Source of the DNA: Allosediminivita pacifica
Lineage (GTDB): Bacteria > Pseudomonadota > Alphaproteobacteria > Rhodobacterales > Rhodobacteraceae
DNA: 64,000 nucleotides
Assembly: GCF_003054175.1 (NCBI RefSeq)
Contig: NZ_QBKN01000014.1
Coordinates: 1-64,000 of the forward strand
Reading direction: 5' to 3'
The notes below the pieces were generated by a model, which worked only from the letters and a program-made list of their open reading frames with translations, was not told where the DNA came from and ran no database searches. How positions within the stretch are numbered: the stretch's first letter is position 1; each line of letters begins with the position of its first letter. Made by a program: the position numbers and the translations under genes. Positions 10,502 through 19,799 of the stretch are shown here, piece by piece.

Positions 10502-10849
10502 TGCAGTCTGCTTGCCGCACAGGGTGCCTGCTGGCGCAAGTGCAACGCCAGCCGGGCCAGCGCAGGACCGTGGTGTGGCGCAGCGCCCTTTGAGGTAGGC
10601 GCTTTATCCCGGCCAAGCCCGGATGACCTCTGAACGATGCCCTCCAATTGCAAAAGCGCCAGACCGTCACGCCGGAGGCGTGCCGACGGATAATCGGCGC
10701 ACCTCTGGTGCGACCGGACGGTCCGGCGCTGGCCCGGCGGGGCTGAAGCCCCTTGTTCCGGGCGTTTCAGGGCATGGCTCGCATCTTGTTCAAGTTAGCA
10801 AGCGAAACCGCCCGACCGGGCGCGGCGTCGCTGACCCGAGGCCCGCGCC
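10502..10849. other. Intergenic stretch without a recognisable gene
   Basis: This 348-base gap separates the transglutaminase gene from the convergent thiE-like gene. Frames on both strands are short, Arg/Ser/Pro-rich and read as antisense noise. I see no clear intrinsic terminator, tRNA or repeat. Low-complexity GGCC-type words are frequent. Confidence 0.6.
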
Positions 10850-11467
10850 TCAGCCCATCGCCGCCCGAAGCCGCTCCAGCGCCGCGGCGGGATCGTCCTC
10901 GCGCCAGATCTCCGGGCCGATGCCGAAGAAATCGGTGAAGGGCGCCAGCTCGGCCACCTTCTCGACGGTCAGCCCACCCTCGGCCACCACCGGCACCTCG
11001 ATCATCTCAGACCACCACTGGAACAGGTCCCGCTCGGCCACGGCCCCGTCGCCCAGTCCGGTCTCGACCACCGGGCCAAAGGCCACGTAATCCGCGCCGG
11101 CCTCGCCCGCGCTCATCCCGTCGTGGCTCGACTGGCCGCAATGACAACCCACGATAGCGTCATTGCCCAACGTCTTGCGCGCCGCGCGCACGCCCCGCGA
11201 TCCCGACAGGTGCACCCCGTCCAGCCCCAGCCGTTCGGCCAACACCACGTGCGTGTCGATCACCGTGGCGATGTCGCGCTGATGCGCCACCTCGCGCACC
11301 GCGTCGGCGGCGCGCACCAGCACGTCCTCGTCGTGGCTTGCCAGCGCGAGGCGCAGGCAGGCGACCTCCACCCGGTCGAGCACGCGTGCAAGCGTGTCGG
11401 GAAAGCTGCCGAGATCGATCTCGGTCGGCGTGATGAGGTAGATCTGGGGGGCGTCCTGCTCGGGCAT
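10850..11467 (-). CDS. Thiamine phosphate synthase family protein (ThiE/TenI fold)
   Basis: A 205-residue TIM-barrel protein of the TMP synthase/TenI family. Family marks are IYLITP at the start, RLALASHDEDVL, the GLDGVHLSG strand (about 94-102), IVGCHCGQSSHDGMSAGEAGADYVAFGPV (about 117-145, split here only for description) and VVAEGGL. The diphosphate-binding residues are not all typical of ThiE, so TenI-like thiazole aromatase activity is possible. GGAG lies 5 bases before the ATG at 11467 (MPEQDAPQ). It is not next to other thiamine genes, and no TPP riboswitch was seen upstream. Confidence 0.72.
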   Translation of the reverse strand: MPEQDAPQIYLITPTEIDLGSFPDTLARVLDRVEVACLRLALASHDEDVLVRAADAVREVAHQRDIATVIDTHVVLAERLGLDGVHLSGSRGVRAARKTLGNDAIVGCHCGQSSHDGMSAGEAGADYVAFGPVVETGLGDGAVAERDLFQWWSEMIEVPVVAEGGLTVEKVAELAPFTDFFGIGPEIWREDDPAAALERLRAAMG

Positions 11468-11630
11468 GAAGGCTCCGTAAGGCTCTATCATTCTTTGGGC
11501 CGGTCTCATACCGCGCCCTTCGGGCTTTGACCATCGGGTTTCTGCGCCCCGCCGTCGTCCTGCCACCGCCAAGCCTTGCACCACGCCACCGCGCGGCCTA
11601 GAGGGGCGCACGCAGAACCGGAGGGGTGTC

Positions 11631-12380
11631 ATGTACACGCAACAGGCAGGCCCGGCCTTCGTGCTGGTGCGCCCCCAGATGGGCGAGAACATCGGCGCGG
11701 CGTCGCGCGCCATGTGGAACTTCGGGCTCGACCGGATGCGGCTGGTGAGCCCCCGCGACGGCTGGCCCAATCCCAAGGCGACCGCCATGGCCAGTGGGGC
11801 GGGGCGGCTGCTCGACAACGCGATCCTCAGCGGTACGCTGCCCGAGGCGCTCGACGACAGCACGCTCACCTTCGCCACCACCGCGCGGCCCCGCGGCATG
11901 ACGAAACCCGTCTACTCGCCCGAGGCCGCCATGCGCGCCGCGCAGGAGCACATCGCCCAAGGCGGCCGGGTCTCGGTCATGTTCGGCCCCGAACGCGCCG
12001 GGCTCGAGAATGCCGACATCGCCCAGGCCAACGCGATCATCTCGGTGCCCGTGAACCCCGAGTTCCCTTCGCTGAACCTCGCCCAGTGCGTGCTGCTGGT
12101 GGCCTACGAATGGCGCCGCGCCAGCGCCGAGGCCCCCGACATGGTGACCGAGATGGGCGGCACGGAATGGGCCAGTGCCGTCGAGCGCGACCACCTGTCC
12201 ACGCACTACGAAGAGGTGCTGGACGAGGCCGGCTTCTTCTTCCCCGAGACCAAGGCAGAGGGCATGAAGGTCAACCTGCGCAACATGTGGTCGCGGATGC
12301 CACTGACACAGGCCGACGTGCGGATGCTGCACGGCATGCTTCGGCAGATGGTGCGCAGAAGAAAAGACCGGGCAGAGTGA
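11631..12380 (+). CDS. trmJ: tRNA/rRNA 2'-O-methyltransferase of the TrmJ family
   Basis: A 249-residue SPOUT-class methyltransferase that uses AdoMet to methylate a ribose 2'-OH, in TrmJ at tRNA position 32. The knot-forming motifs are visible: FVLVRPQMGENIGAASRAM (10-28), VSVMFGPERAGLEN (about 111-124) and VPVNPEFPSLNLAQCVLL (about 136-153). The C-terminal 70 residues are the helical extension present in TrmJ but not in TrmL. The ATG follows GGAGGGGTGTC. A long hairpin overlaps its stop codon. Confidence 0.9.
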   Translation: MYTQQAGPAFVLVRPQMGENIGAASRAMWNFGLDRMRLVSPRDGWPNPKATAMASGAGRLLDNAILSGTLPEALDDSTLTFATTARPRGMTKPVYSPEAAMRAAQEHIAQGGRVSVMFGPERAGLENADIAQANAIISVPVNPEFPSLNLAQCVLLVAYEWRRASAEAPDMVTEMGGTEWASAVERDHLSTHYEEVLDEAGFFFPETKAEGMKVNLRNMWSRMPLTQADVRMLHGMLRQMVRRRKDRAE

Positions 12381-12391
12381 ACTCTGCCCGG
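12368..12391 (+). terminator. Hairpin at the trmJ stop codon
   Basis: Perfect 10-bp arms CCGGGCAGAG (12368-12377) and CTCTGCCCGG (12382-12391) enclose TGAA; the trmJ stop TGA forms the start of the loop. There is no T-run, so it may act as a weak terminator or as a 3'-end stabiliser. Confidence 0.6.
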
Positions 12392-12590
12392 AGGTGGTGC
12401 CGGTCAAGGCACAGGGAGGACCGTGGAAACTCGGACTGCTGAAACGCGCTTTCCATGAAAGTATAGCGCGGAACTCGCCATTAGCGATAGTAAGGTTTGC
12501 CTGACGTTTCTGCCCCCTCCCTGCGCCAACCCGTCCCGCTTGAAGCGGCAGGGGCCGGGGTCTAGTGTCCGCCGCAAACCGGAGGGTCGG

Positions 12591-13739
12591 ATGGCGGAAA
12601 AACGCAAGCTTTTCGAGGATGTGACGGAAACCGGCGCCTCGCGCGAGGTACCCAAGGGCGGCATGATCGACGCCGGACGGCGCGGCGCACGCGGGGCGGT
12701 GCGCGTCTGGCTGATGGTGCTTTTCGCCATGGTGGTCGTCATGATCGCCGTCGGAGGGCTGACCCGTCTCACCGAATCCGGCCTCTCGATCACCGAATGG
12801 CGCCCGGTCACCGGCGCGCTGCCCCCCATGAATGCCGCCGACTGGGAAACGGAGTTCGAGAAATACCGCCAGATCCCGCAGTACGAACTGCTCAACAAGG
12901 GCATGACCCTGACCGAGTTCCAGTTCATCTACTGGTGGGAATGGGGCCACCGGCAGCTTGGCCGCGCCATCGGTCTGGTCTGGGCGCTCGGCTTCCTGGG
13001 CTTCCTCGTGACCCGGAAGATCCCCCCGGGGTGGACCGGACGCCTGCTCGGCATCGGCGTGCTCGGCGGGCTGCAGGGGGCCATCGGCTGGTGGATGGTC
13101 TACTCGGGCCTCTCGGGCGAGATGGTCTCGGTCGCCTCCTACCGGCTGGCCTCGCACCTGGGGCTGGCCTTCGTGATCCTCGGCTTCATCGCGTGGTATG
13201 TCTACGCTCTGGGCCGCGAGGAGCGCCAGCTCATGCAGGCCCGCAGGCTTGCCGAGCCCAAGCTCTTCTCGATGTCGACGGGGCTTCTGCACTTCGCCTT
13301 CCTGCAGATCCTGCTGGGCGCGCTGGTGGCGGGCATCGACGCTGGGCGGAACTACTCCGACTGGCCGCTCATGGCTGGGGGCTTCCTGCCGCCCGATCCG
13401 CTCCAGATCGAACCCCTCTGGCGCAACTTCTTTGAAAATGACGGCACCGTGCAGTTCATGCACCGCATGGCGGGCTACCTGCTGTTCGTCTTCGGCGTCG
13501 TCGTCTGGCTGCGCGGGCGCAAGTCCTCGCACCCCGACACGCGCTTCCGCTTCAACGCCGTCGCGGCCATGATGGTGGTGCAGATGCTGCTCGGCATCGT
13601 GACCGTCCTCTACATGGCGCCCCTTCAGATCGCGATCCTGCACCAGCTCGGTGCGGTCGTGCTCTGGGCGCTGATCCTGCGCGCGCGTTTCGCCGCGCGC
13701 TACCCCATTCAAACGACGATCCGCGGAGCCCGCGCATGA
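12591..13739 (+). CDS. ctaA: Heme A synthase CtaA (COX15)
   Basis: A 382-residue inner-membrane enzyme that oxidises the C8 methyl of heme O to give heme A for aa3-type oxidases. About eight hydrophobic segments are present. Conserved segments include VGGLTRLTESGLSITEW (about 55-71), YWWEWGHRQLGRAIG (about 112-126, haem-ligand His) and MHRMAGYLL (about 289-297). ATG at 12591 has GGAGGGTCGG directly upstream; the frame extends further only with a TTG that lacks a site. It overlaps the M32 peptidase by four bases. No ctaB or ctaCDE genes are in the window. Confidence 0.94.
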   Translation: MAEKRKLFEDVTETGASREVPKGGMIDAGRRGARGAVRVWLMVLFAMVVVMIAVGGLTRLTESGLSITEWRPVTGALPPMNAADWETEFEKYRQIPQYELLNKGMTLTEFQFIYWWEWGHRQLGRAIGLVWALGFLGFLVTRKIPPGWTGRLLGIGVLGGLQGAIGWWMVYSGLSGEMVSVASYRLASHLGLAFVILGFIAWYVYALGREERQLMQARRLAEPKLFSMSTGLLHFAFLQILLGALVAGIDAGRNYSDWPLMAGGFLPPDPLQIEPLWRNFFENDGTVQFMHRMAGYLLFVFGVVVWLRGRKSSHPDTRFRFNAVAAMMVVQMLLGIVTVLYMAPLQIAILHQLGAVVLWALILRARFAARYPIQTTIRGARA

Positions 13740-15208
13740 GTGCCTACGACGAGTTGATGGAATACCAGCGCGACACCGAGGCGCTGGGACAGGTGGCCGG
13801 GCGGCTGCACTGGGACATGGAAACGGTGATGCCCAAGGGCGCCGGCGACCAGCGCAGCGACGAGCTCGCCGCGATGGAGCACGTCCTGCACGCCCGCAAG
13901 ACCGAGCCGCGCATCGGCGACTGGCTTGCCGCCATCGACGAGGCGAGCCTCGACGAGGTCGGCCGCGCCAACCTGCGCCACATCCGCCGCAGCTACGAGC
14001 GCACCCGCCGCTTGCCGGTCAAGCTCGCCGCCGAGATCGCGCGCACCACCTCGCGCAGCCACGCGGTCTGGGCACAGGCCCGCGCCGAAGACGATTTCGC
14101 CGCCTTCGCCCCCATGCTGAAAGAGGTCGTGCGCCTCAAGCGCGAGGAGGGTGCGGCGCTGGCCGATGGTGGCGATCCCTACGACGCGCTCATGGACGAT
14201 TATGAGCCCGGCGCCACCGCCGCCGACCTCGAGGCCATGTTCGGCGCCCTGCGCCCGCGCCTCGTGGCGCTGCGCGAGAAGGTGCTTGGCAAGCCCATGC
14301 CGCGGGGCCTCGAGGGCACCTACGACGACGACGCCCAGATGGAGCTCACCCGGAGGATCGCGGCCACCTTCGGCTACGACTTCAGCCGCGGCCGCGTCGA
14401 CAAGGCGGTGCACCCCTTCAGCTCGGGCAGCGGCGACGACGTGCGCATCACCACGCGCACCAACCCGCTCGACCCGTTCAACTGCATCTTCTCGACCATT
14501 CACGAGACCGGCCACGCCTCCTACGAGCAGGGCATCGACCCGGCCTATCGCCTCACGCCGCTGGGGCAGGGCGTCTCCATGGGCGTGCACGAAAGCCAGT
14601 CGCGCATCTACGAGAACCAGCTCGGCCGCGGCCGAGCCTTCTGCGGCCACCTGCACGGCATGATGACCGAGAGCTTCGGCGATCTCGGCATGGATCCGGA
14701 GGCCTTCTACGCCGCCGTGAACCGCGTGCAGAACGGCTACATCCGGACGGAGTCCGACGAGGTGCAGTACAACCTGCACATCTTCCTGCGCTTCGATCTC
14801 GAACGCCAGCTCATCGCCGGCACGCTCGACGTGGACGACCTCGAGGAGGCCTGGAACGCGCGCTTCCTCGCGGACTTCGGCTACCCCGTCGAAAAGGCCT
14901 CGGACGGGGTGCTGCAGGACGTGCACTGGTCGCTCGGCCTCATCGGCTATTTCCCGACCTACAGCCTCGGCAACGTCTACGCCGGTTGCCTGAACGAGGC
15001 GCTGCGCGGCGCGGTGCCCGATCTCGACGACCAGCTGGCCCGCGGTGACACCTCCGGCGCCACCGGCTGGCTGCGCGAGAACCTGCAACGCCACGGCGGG
15101 CTTTACGAGCCGCGCGAGGTCGTGACCCGCGCCTGTGGTGCGGCGCCCAGCGAGGGGCCGCTGCTGGATTACCTCGAGGCGAAGTTCGCGGGGATCTACG
15201 GGCTGTGA
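13736..15208 (+). CDS. M32 family metallocarboxypeptidase
   Basis: A 490-residue zinc carboxypeptidase of the Taq type, removing C-terminal residues from peptides. The catalytic motif HETGH spans residues 256-260, followed by the family segment [18 protein letters not shown] (about 281-298), which supplies the third zinc ligand. The length matches the family (about 490-510). It is cytoplasmic, without a signal peptide. The four-base overlap with ctaA (ATGA) indicates coupled translation, although no functional link to haem A is evident. Confidence 0.93.
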   Translation: MSAYDELMEYQRDTEALGQVAGRLHWDMETVMPKGAGDQRSDELAAMEHVLHARKTEPRIGDWLAAIDEASLDEVGRANLRHIRRSYERTRRLPVKLAAEIARTTSRSHAVWAQARAEDDFAAFAPMLKEVVRLKREEGAALADGGDPYDALMDDYEPGATAADLEAMFGALRPRLVALREKVLGKPMPRGLEGTYDDDAQMELTRRIAATFGYDFSRGRVDKAVHPFSSGSGDDVRITTRTNPLDPFNCIFSTIHETGHASYEQGIDPAYRLTPLGQGVSMGVHESQSRIYENQLGRGRAFCGHLHGMMTESFGDLGMDPEAFYAAVNRVQNGYIRTESDEVQYNLHIFLRFDLERQLIAGTLDVDDLEEAWNARFLADFGYPVEKASDGVLQDVHWSLGLIGYFPTYSLGNVYAGCLNEALRGAVPDLDDQLARGDTSGATGWLRENLQRHGGLYEPREVVTRACGAAPSEGPLLDYLEAKFAGIYGL

Positions 15209-15228
15209 TGGCTTTTCGGGGAGGGCAA

Positions 15229-15290
15229 GGGGGCTCTGCCCCCGCCGCGGCTGCGCCGCGACTCCCCCGAGGTATTTTCAGCGAGAAGAA
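15229..15290. repeat. GC-rich double hairpin plus Rhodobacterales-like intergenic motif
   Basis: GGGGGC/GCCCCC (15229-15243) and CGCGG/CCGCG (15246-15260) are two adjacent small hairpins, followed by ACTCCCCCGAGGTATTTT and GAGAAGAAG. From memory, close relatives carry many intergenic copies of the CCCCGAGGTATTTT-AAGAAG word. There is one copy in this window, so its repetitive nature cannot be shown here. It lies just before the presumed ccmA start. Confidence 0.4.
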
Positions 15291-15305
15291 GCGCAGGGGG
15301 CTGTC

Positions 15306-15920
15306 TTGGACCTGACGCTTGCGGACGTGACCGTGGCGCGCGGCGGCGTGCCGGTGCTGGAGGGGGTGAGCTTCTCGCTCGCGCCCGGCCGGGCGCTGGT
15401 GCTGCGCGGGCCGAATGGGTCGGGCAAGACCACGCTTCTGCGCACGGTGGCGGGGCTGCAACCCGAGCTTTCAGGCACGATCGAGGGCGCGGGCGAGCGG
15501 GTGGCCTATGCCGCCCATGCCGACGGGCTGAAGGCTATGCTCAGCGTGGGCGAAAACCTGCGCTTCTGGGCGCGGGTCTTTGGGCTGAGCGAGATTGGCG
15601 CGGCGCTCGCGGCCTTCGACCTCGAACGGCTGGAGGATCGGCTGGCGGGGAACCTCTCGGCCGGGCAGAAGCGCCGGCTGGGGCTGGCGCGGCTCATGGT
15701 GACGGGGCGGCCGCTCTGGGTGCTGGACGAGCCGACCGTGTCGCTCGACGCGGCCTCGGTCGCGCTGTTTGCCGACGCCGTGCGCGCGCATCTCGGGCAG
15801 GGGGGCTCGGCGCTCATGGCCACGCACATCGACCTCGGCATCCCGGAGGCCGGGATCTTCGACGTCACGTCCCTGCGCGCGCGTCCCCGCGCCGCCGTGC
15901 AGGACGAGGCCTTCCTGTGA
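15306..15920 (+). CDS. ccmA: Heme exporter ATP-binding subunit CcmA
   Basis: A 204-residue ABC ATPase of the CcmABCD complex, which releases haem-loaded CcmE in cytochrome c maturation system I. The Walker A motif GPNGSGKTT is at 35-43, the signature [15 protein letters not shown] near 115-129 and Walker B LWVLDEP near 138-144. TTG at 15306 is taken as start: AGGGGG lies 5 bases upstream and the protein then has normal family length. The frame runs open further upstream through the GC-rich hairpin region. It overlaps ccmB by four bases. Confidence 0.93.
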   Translation: MDLTLADVTVARGGVPVLEGVSFSLAPGRALVLRGPNGSGKTTLLRTVAGLQPELSGTIEGAGERVAYAAHADGLKAMLSVGENLRFWARVFGLSEIGAALAAFDLERLEDRLAGNLSAGQKRRLGLARLMVTGRPLWVLDEPTVSLDAASVALFADAVRAHLGQGGSALMATHIDLGIPEAGIFDVTSLRARPRAAVQDEAFL

Positions 15921-16573
15921 TCGCGCTACTGTCTCGGGACCTCAAGCTCGCCGTGCGGGCGGGCGGGGGCTTTGGCCTGGGCCTCGCCTTCTTCCTGATC
16001 GTCACCGTCCTCATCCCCTTCGGCGTCGGCCCCGAGACCGAGCTTCTGTCGCGTATCGCGCCCGGCGTGCTCTGGATCGGGGCGCTGCTGGCCTGCCTGC
16101 TCTCGCTCGACCGGATCTTCGCGCTCGACTGGGAGGACGGATCGCTCGACCTGCTGGCCACGGCGCCCCTGCCGCTCGAGGCCATCGTGACGATCAAGGC
16201 CGCCGCGCATTGGCTCACCACCGGGCTACCGCTGGTTCTGGCCGCGCCTGCGCTCGGCGTGCTGCTGAGCCTGCCGCAGGGCGCCTACCTCTGGGTGCTG
16301 GTGAGCCTCGCGCTCGGCACCCCGGCGCTGTCGGTCATCGGCACCTTCGGCGCGGCGCTCACCGTGGGGCTGAAGCGTGGCGGGCTGCTGCTGTCGCTGC
16401 TGGTGCTGCCGCTCTACGTGCCGACCCTGATCTTCGGCGCCGAACTGGCCCGCCGCGGCGCCGCGGGGCTGGAGGTCGAGGCGCCGCTTTTGATGTTGGC
16501 TGGGATCAGCTTCGGCACGCTGGCGCTTTTGCCCTTCGCCAGCGCGGCGGTGCTGCGCATCAACCTGCGCTGA
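15917..16573 (+). CDS. ccmB: Heme exporter membrane subunit CcmB
   Basis: A 218-residue inner-membrane protein with about six hydrophobic segments, the permease partner of CcmA. Typical features are the start [29 protein letters not shown]-type motif (here [17 protein letters not shown] at about 73-89) and the [13 protein letters not shown] segment (about 160-172). GTG at 15917 is the start and overlaps the ccmA stop. The four-base overlap implies tight stoichiometric coupling of CcmA and CcmB. Confidence 0.94.
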   Translation: MIALLSRDLKLAVRAGGGFGLGLAFFLIVTVLIPFGVGPETELLSRIAPGVLWIGALLACLLSLDRIFALDWEDGSLDLLATAPLPLEAIVTIKAAAHWLTTGLPLVLAAPALGVLLSLPQGAYLWVLVSLALGTPALSVIGTFGAALTVGLKRGGLLLSLLVLPLYVPTLIFGAELARRGAAGLEVEAPLLMLAGISFGTLALLPFASAAVLRINLR

Positions 16574-16657
16574 AGGGCCTTTCAGTCGCAGCCCGGTGCC
16601 GTTGCCTCGGGCCGCGATTTGAGGTGTAACCGGGGGACCAAACGACAGGGCCGAGGC

Positions 16658-17389
16658 ATGGCATCGATCTGGGAATACGCCAATCCGGTAAAGTTCATCC
16701 GCACGACGGACCGCCTGCTGCCGTGGATCTCGGTGGCGGCGGTGGCCTGTCTTGCCGTGGGGCTGGTCTGGGGATTCTTCTTCACGCCCGAGGACTATCG
16801 TCAGGGTTCAACCGTCAAGATCATCTACCTGCACGTGCCCGCCGCTCTCATGGCGATCAACGCGTGGCTTATGATGCTCGTGGCCTCGCTCGTCTGGATC
16901 GTGCGCCGCCACCACGTGAGCGCGCTGGCCGCACGTGCCGCCGCCCCCGTGGGCGCGGTCATGACGCTCATCGCGCTGGCCACCGGCGCCATCTGGGGCC
17001 AGCCCATGTGGGGCACCTGGTGGGCTTGGGACCCGCGGCTGACCTCCTTCCTGATCCTGTTCCTGTTCTACCTCGGCTACATGGCGCTCTGGGAGGCGAT
17101 CGAGAATGACGACACCGCCGCCGACCTGACCGCGATCCTCTGCCTTGTCGGGTCGGTTTTCGCGCTGCTGTCGCGCTACGCGGTGCTGTTCTGGAACCAG
17201 GGCCTGCACCAGGGCGCGTCGCTGTCGATGGACGCCGAGGAGAACGTGGCTGACGTCTTCTGGTACCCGCTGCTCGTCTGCATGGCGGGCTTCATCCTGC
17301 TGTTCGTCGCGCTCGTCTTCCTGCGCACCCAGACCGAGATCCGGGCCCGCCGGATGCGCGCGCTCATCGCAAGGGAAGGGGCTTACTGA
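16658..17389 (+). CDS. ccmC: Heme ABC exporter membrane protein CcmC
   Basis: A 243-residue membrane protein with six hydrophobic segments and the tryptophan-rich haem-handling motif WGTWWAWDPRLTS at about 116-128. Periplasm-facing histidines (YLHVPAALMA at about 57-66, and H in NQGLHQGASL) attach haem to CcmE. ATG at 16658 (MASIWEYANP) has a modest CGAGG site and matches the family N-terminus; a TTG further upstream adds 13 atypical residues. The stop overlaps the ccmD start by one base. Confidence 0.94.
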   Translation: MASIWEYANPVKFIRTTDRLLPWISVAAVACLAVGLVWGFFFTPEDYRQGSTVKIIYLHVPAALMAINAWLMMLVASLVWIVRRHHVSALAARAAAPVGAVMTLIALATGAIWGQPMWGTWWAWDPRLTSFLILFLFYLGYMALWEAIENDDTAADLTAILCLVGSVFALLSRYAVLFWNQGLHQGASLSMDAEENVADVFWYPLLVCMAGFILLFVALVFLRTQTEIRARRMRALIAREGAY

Positions 17390-17550
17390 TGCCCGAACTT
17401 GGCAAATACGCGGTTTCCGTGCTCAGCGCCTACGGCGTCTCGCTGGGGCTTCTGGCGGTGCTCGTGGGGCTCAGCGTGGCCCGCGCCCGCCGCGTGAAGG
17501 CGCAGCTTGCGCGCGTCGAGGACCGGCAGGGGAGACAGCATCATGGCTAG
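17389..17550 (+). CDS. ccmD: Heme exporter protein CcmD
   Basis: A 53-residue protein with one transmembrane segment (VLSAYGVSLGLLAVLVGLSV) and a basic cytoplasmic tail (ARARRVKAQLARVED), the standard CcmD layout. CcmD helps CcmABC release haem-CcmE. Its ATG overlaps the ccmC stop (TGATG) and its 3' end overlaps the start of ccmG by eight bases. Its small size makes it easy to miss, but its position between ccmC and ccmG is decisive. Confidence 0.92.
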   Translation: MPELGKYAVSVLSAYGVSLGLLAVLVGLSVARARRVKAQLARVEDRQGRQHHG

Positions 17551-18088
17551 GATTTCGCCGCTCATGGCGCTGCCGCCGGTGATCTTCGCGGGCTTCGCGG
17601 CGCTGGTCTACTTCGGCATGCTGCGCGAGGACCCCGACGGGCTGCCCTCGACCCGCGTCGGGCAGGAGGCCCCGCCGATCACCGAGACCGCCTTGCCGGG
17701 CTACCCGGGCGTCACGGCCGAGGACCTCCGCTCGGGCGAGCTCACGCTTGTGAACTTCTGGGCCAGCTGGTGCCCGCCCTGCCGGGCCGAGCATCCGCGC
17801 CTGATGGAGATGGCCGAGGACGAGGGCCTGCGCATCGTCGGCGTGAACTTCAAGGATCAGGAGGGGAACGCCCGCCAGTACCTTGAAGAATATGAAAATC
17901 CCTTCATGGCCGTGCCTTTCGATCCGCGCGGGCGCACCGCCATCGACTGGGGTGTGACCGCCCCGCCCGAGACCTTCATCGTGAACGGCGAGGGCGAGGT
18001 GCTCTTTCGCTTTGCCGGGCCGCTCGTGGGCACGGACTACGAGCAGCGCTTTGTCCCGGCCCTGAACGCGGCGCTTTCGGGCTCCTGA
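17543..18088 (+). CDS. ccmG: Thiol:disulfide interchange protein CcmG/DsbE
   Basis: A 181-residue membrane-anchored thioredoxin-fold protein that reduces apocytochrome c cysteines before haem ligation. One N-terminal anchor (about residues 10-26) is followed by the redox motif WCPPC with C77 and C80 in NFWASWCPPCRAEHP, and the cis-proline region VTAPPETFIV. GGGGAGACAGC precedes the ATG at 17543. It closes the ccmABCDG cluster; ccmE, ccmF and ccmH must be elsewhere. Confidence 0.94.
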   Translation: MARISPLMALPPVIFAGFAALVYFGMLREDPDGLPSTRVGQEAPPITETALPGYPGVTAEDLRSGELTLVNFWASWCPPCRAEHPRLMEMAEDEGLRIVGVNFKDQEGNARQYLEEYENPFMAVPFDPRGRTAIDWGVTAPPETFIVNGEGEVLFRFAGPLVGTDYEQRFVPALNAALSGS

Positions 18089-18112
18089 TGCCACGTCATT
18101 CCGGGACAGATC

Positions 18113-19015
18113 GTGCCGCCTGAGGGGGGCGCCCTGCGGCGCGTCCTGGTGGTCGTCACGGCGCTTGCCTTCCTGCTGTTGCTGGCGGGCTTCGGCGCGC
18201 GGCTGCACCCGGCGGGCGACACCATCGGTGTCTTCCGTATCCCCTTGGCCGTGGTTACGATTGCGGGCGCGCTGCTGCTCTGGCGCCCGCTGACCGCGAC
18301 GGTGCCGGCTGCGCTCATCGCCGCGGCGGCTCTCATTCCGCACCTGCCGGGGCTTGCGCCGGAGGAACCTGCAGAGCCCATGCTGACACTCTACCAGCAG
18401 AACCTGCTCTATTCCCGAACCGACCACGAGGCCTTCCTGGCCGAGATCCGCAGGCAGGCGCCCGACGTCATCACCCTGCAGGAGGTCTCCAAGCAGAACG
18501 TCGCGATCATCGATGCGCTTTCCGACCTCTATCCGCACCAGCATTTCTGTCCCGTGGGCGACAGGTTCGGCGAGGCCGTGCTTACGCGCCTGCCGGTCGA
18601 GGAGGGCAGCGTCGAGTGCCTGCCGGACGGCGGTCTCGCCCTGCTGCGCGTCCGGACCGGGGCCGGGCCAATGTGGATCGGTTCTGTGCACCTCAACTGG
18701 CCCTGGCCGCGCGGTCAGGCGATCGAGGTGGACGAGCTCCTGCCGGTTCTCGAGGGGCTCGAGGGGGCGGTGCTTCTGGCGGGCGATTTCAACGCTGTGC
18801 CCTGGTCGCACGCCGTGCGCCGGATGGGCCGCGCCGCAGGGGCCCGCCGCGCCGGTCCCGGCCGCGCCAGCTTTGTCCTGCCGTTCATCCACCTGCCGGT
18901 CACCATCGACCACATCCTTGCGCCGGAAGGCTTCGACGGCGGTGCAAAGGTGATGTCGCGGCTCGGCTCGGATCACCGCGGGGTGCTCGCGTGGCTGGAT
19001 CGCGCGCCACAGTAG
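18113..19015 (+). CDS. Endonuclease/exonuclease/phosphatase (EEP) family membrane protein
   Basis: A 300-residue protein. Two or three hydrophobic segments occupy about residues 9-80, then comes an EEP domain. Its marks are QQNLLYSR (90s), DVITLQEVS with the metal-binding Glu (about 118-126), LLAGDFNAVPWSHAV (about 222-236) and a final GSDHRGVLA (about 284-292) with the catalytic Asp-His. The active site faces the side after the membrane anchor, probably the periplasm. GTG at 18113 is used as the start. The substrate (lipid, nucleic acid or phosphoester) cannot be told. It follows ccmG by 24 bases and may be co-transcribed. Confidence 0.85.
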   Translation: MPPEGGALRRVLVVVTALAFLLLLAGFGARLHPAGDTIGVFRIPLAVVTIAGALLLWRPLTATVPAALIAAAALIPHLPGLAPEEPAEPMLTLYQQNLLYSRTDHEAFLAEIRRQAPDVITLQEVSKQNVAIIDALSDLYPHQHFCPVGDRFGEAVLTRLPVEEGSVECLPDGGLALLRVRTGAGPMWIGSVHLNWPWPRGQAIEVDELLPVLEGLEGAVLLAGDFNAVPWSHAVRRMGRAAGARRAGPGRASFVLPFIHLPVTIDHILAPEGFDGGAKVMSRLGSDHRGVLAWLDRAPQ

Positions 19016-19073
19016 CAGGCCGCGTCACACCAGCCCTCTGTCCAAGCGCCGCGCGGCGGGCTAGGGCAGGGGC

Positions 19074-19799
19074 ATGATCCTGCAATCGCGCCTTCCCTAC
19101 GACATCGACGCCGCCCGCAAGCTGCCGGGCATCGCGCCGCTCGATCCCGCCGACTGGCTCATGGTTGACGAGGCCTTCGCCGACCAGATGGCCCTGCGCG
19201 AAACCCTCCTGCGGGACCGTCGCGACGATGTCCTCCGCCTCGACCCCGCCGCCATGCCCGCCGCGCTGGAGCTGCTCGACACGGTCATTGCCGCGCTGCC
19301 CGAGGACTTCCACGCCACAGACACCGCCATCACCCGCCCCGACTGCGCCCGCGTCACCCTCGACCGGACCGACCCGATGGGCACCCTTGGCCACCTCGTA
19401 CAGGAGGACCTCTGCCTGCTGGAAAAACGCGGCGAGGAACACGTGCTCACCGGGGCCGTGCTCTGCTTCCCCGCCAGCTGGACGCTTTCCGAGAAGGTCC
19501 TCAAGCCCCTCACCGCGATCCACGTGCCCGTGCCCGAATACGATGCCGACATCGCCCGCCGGGTGCAGCGGCTCTTCGACGGGGTGAAACCCGGCCGCCC
19601 GCTCTGGCGCTTCAACGCGCTGCGCTACGACGACCCCTCGCTCCACCACCCGCGCACTGAGAGCGCGCCCAAGGCGCTCGACCACCCCGACGACGCGCCC
19701 TTCCTGCGCTCCGAACGCCAATGCATCCTGCGCCTGCCGCAAACCGGCGCGGTGGTCTTCTCCATCCACACCTTCGTGGTCCGCGTCAGCGACGCTTGA
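19074..19799 (+). CDS. DUF3445 protein, haem-dependent oxidative N-demethylase family
   Basis: A 241-residue protein matching DUF3445: the middle has VQEDLCLLEKRGEEHVLTGAV (about 105-125) and FPASWTLSEKVLKPLTAIHVPVP (about 127-149), the well-conserved core. In the characterised multi-subunit dimethylamine monooxygenase a protein of this family carries the catalytic haem. Here no partner subunits are adjacent, so activity on methylated amines is only a possibility. Its last 14 bases overlap the end of the convergent BenE gene. Confidence 0.8.
   Translation: MILQSRLPYDIDAARKLPGIAPLDPADWLMVDEAFADQMALRETLLRDRRDDVLRLDPAAMPAALELLDTVIAALPEDFHATDTAITRPDCARVTLDRTDPMGTLGHLVQEDLCLLEKRGEEHVLTGAVLCFPASWTLSEKVLKPLTAIHVPVPEYDADIARRVQRLFDGVKPGRPLWRFNALRYDDPSLHHPRTESAPKALDHPDDAPFLRSERQCILRLPQTGAVVFSIHTFVVRVSDA

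Noticed and set aside
11468-11630. TPP riboswitch before the thiE-like gene
   Set aside because: No CTGAGA-type core or paired helices seen in the short region shared with trmJ.
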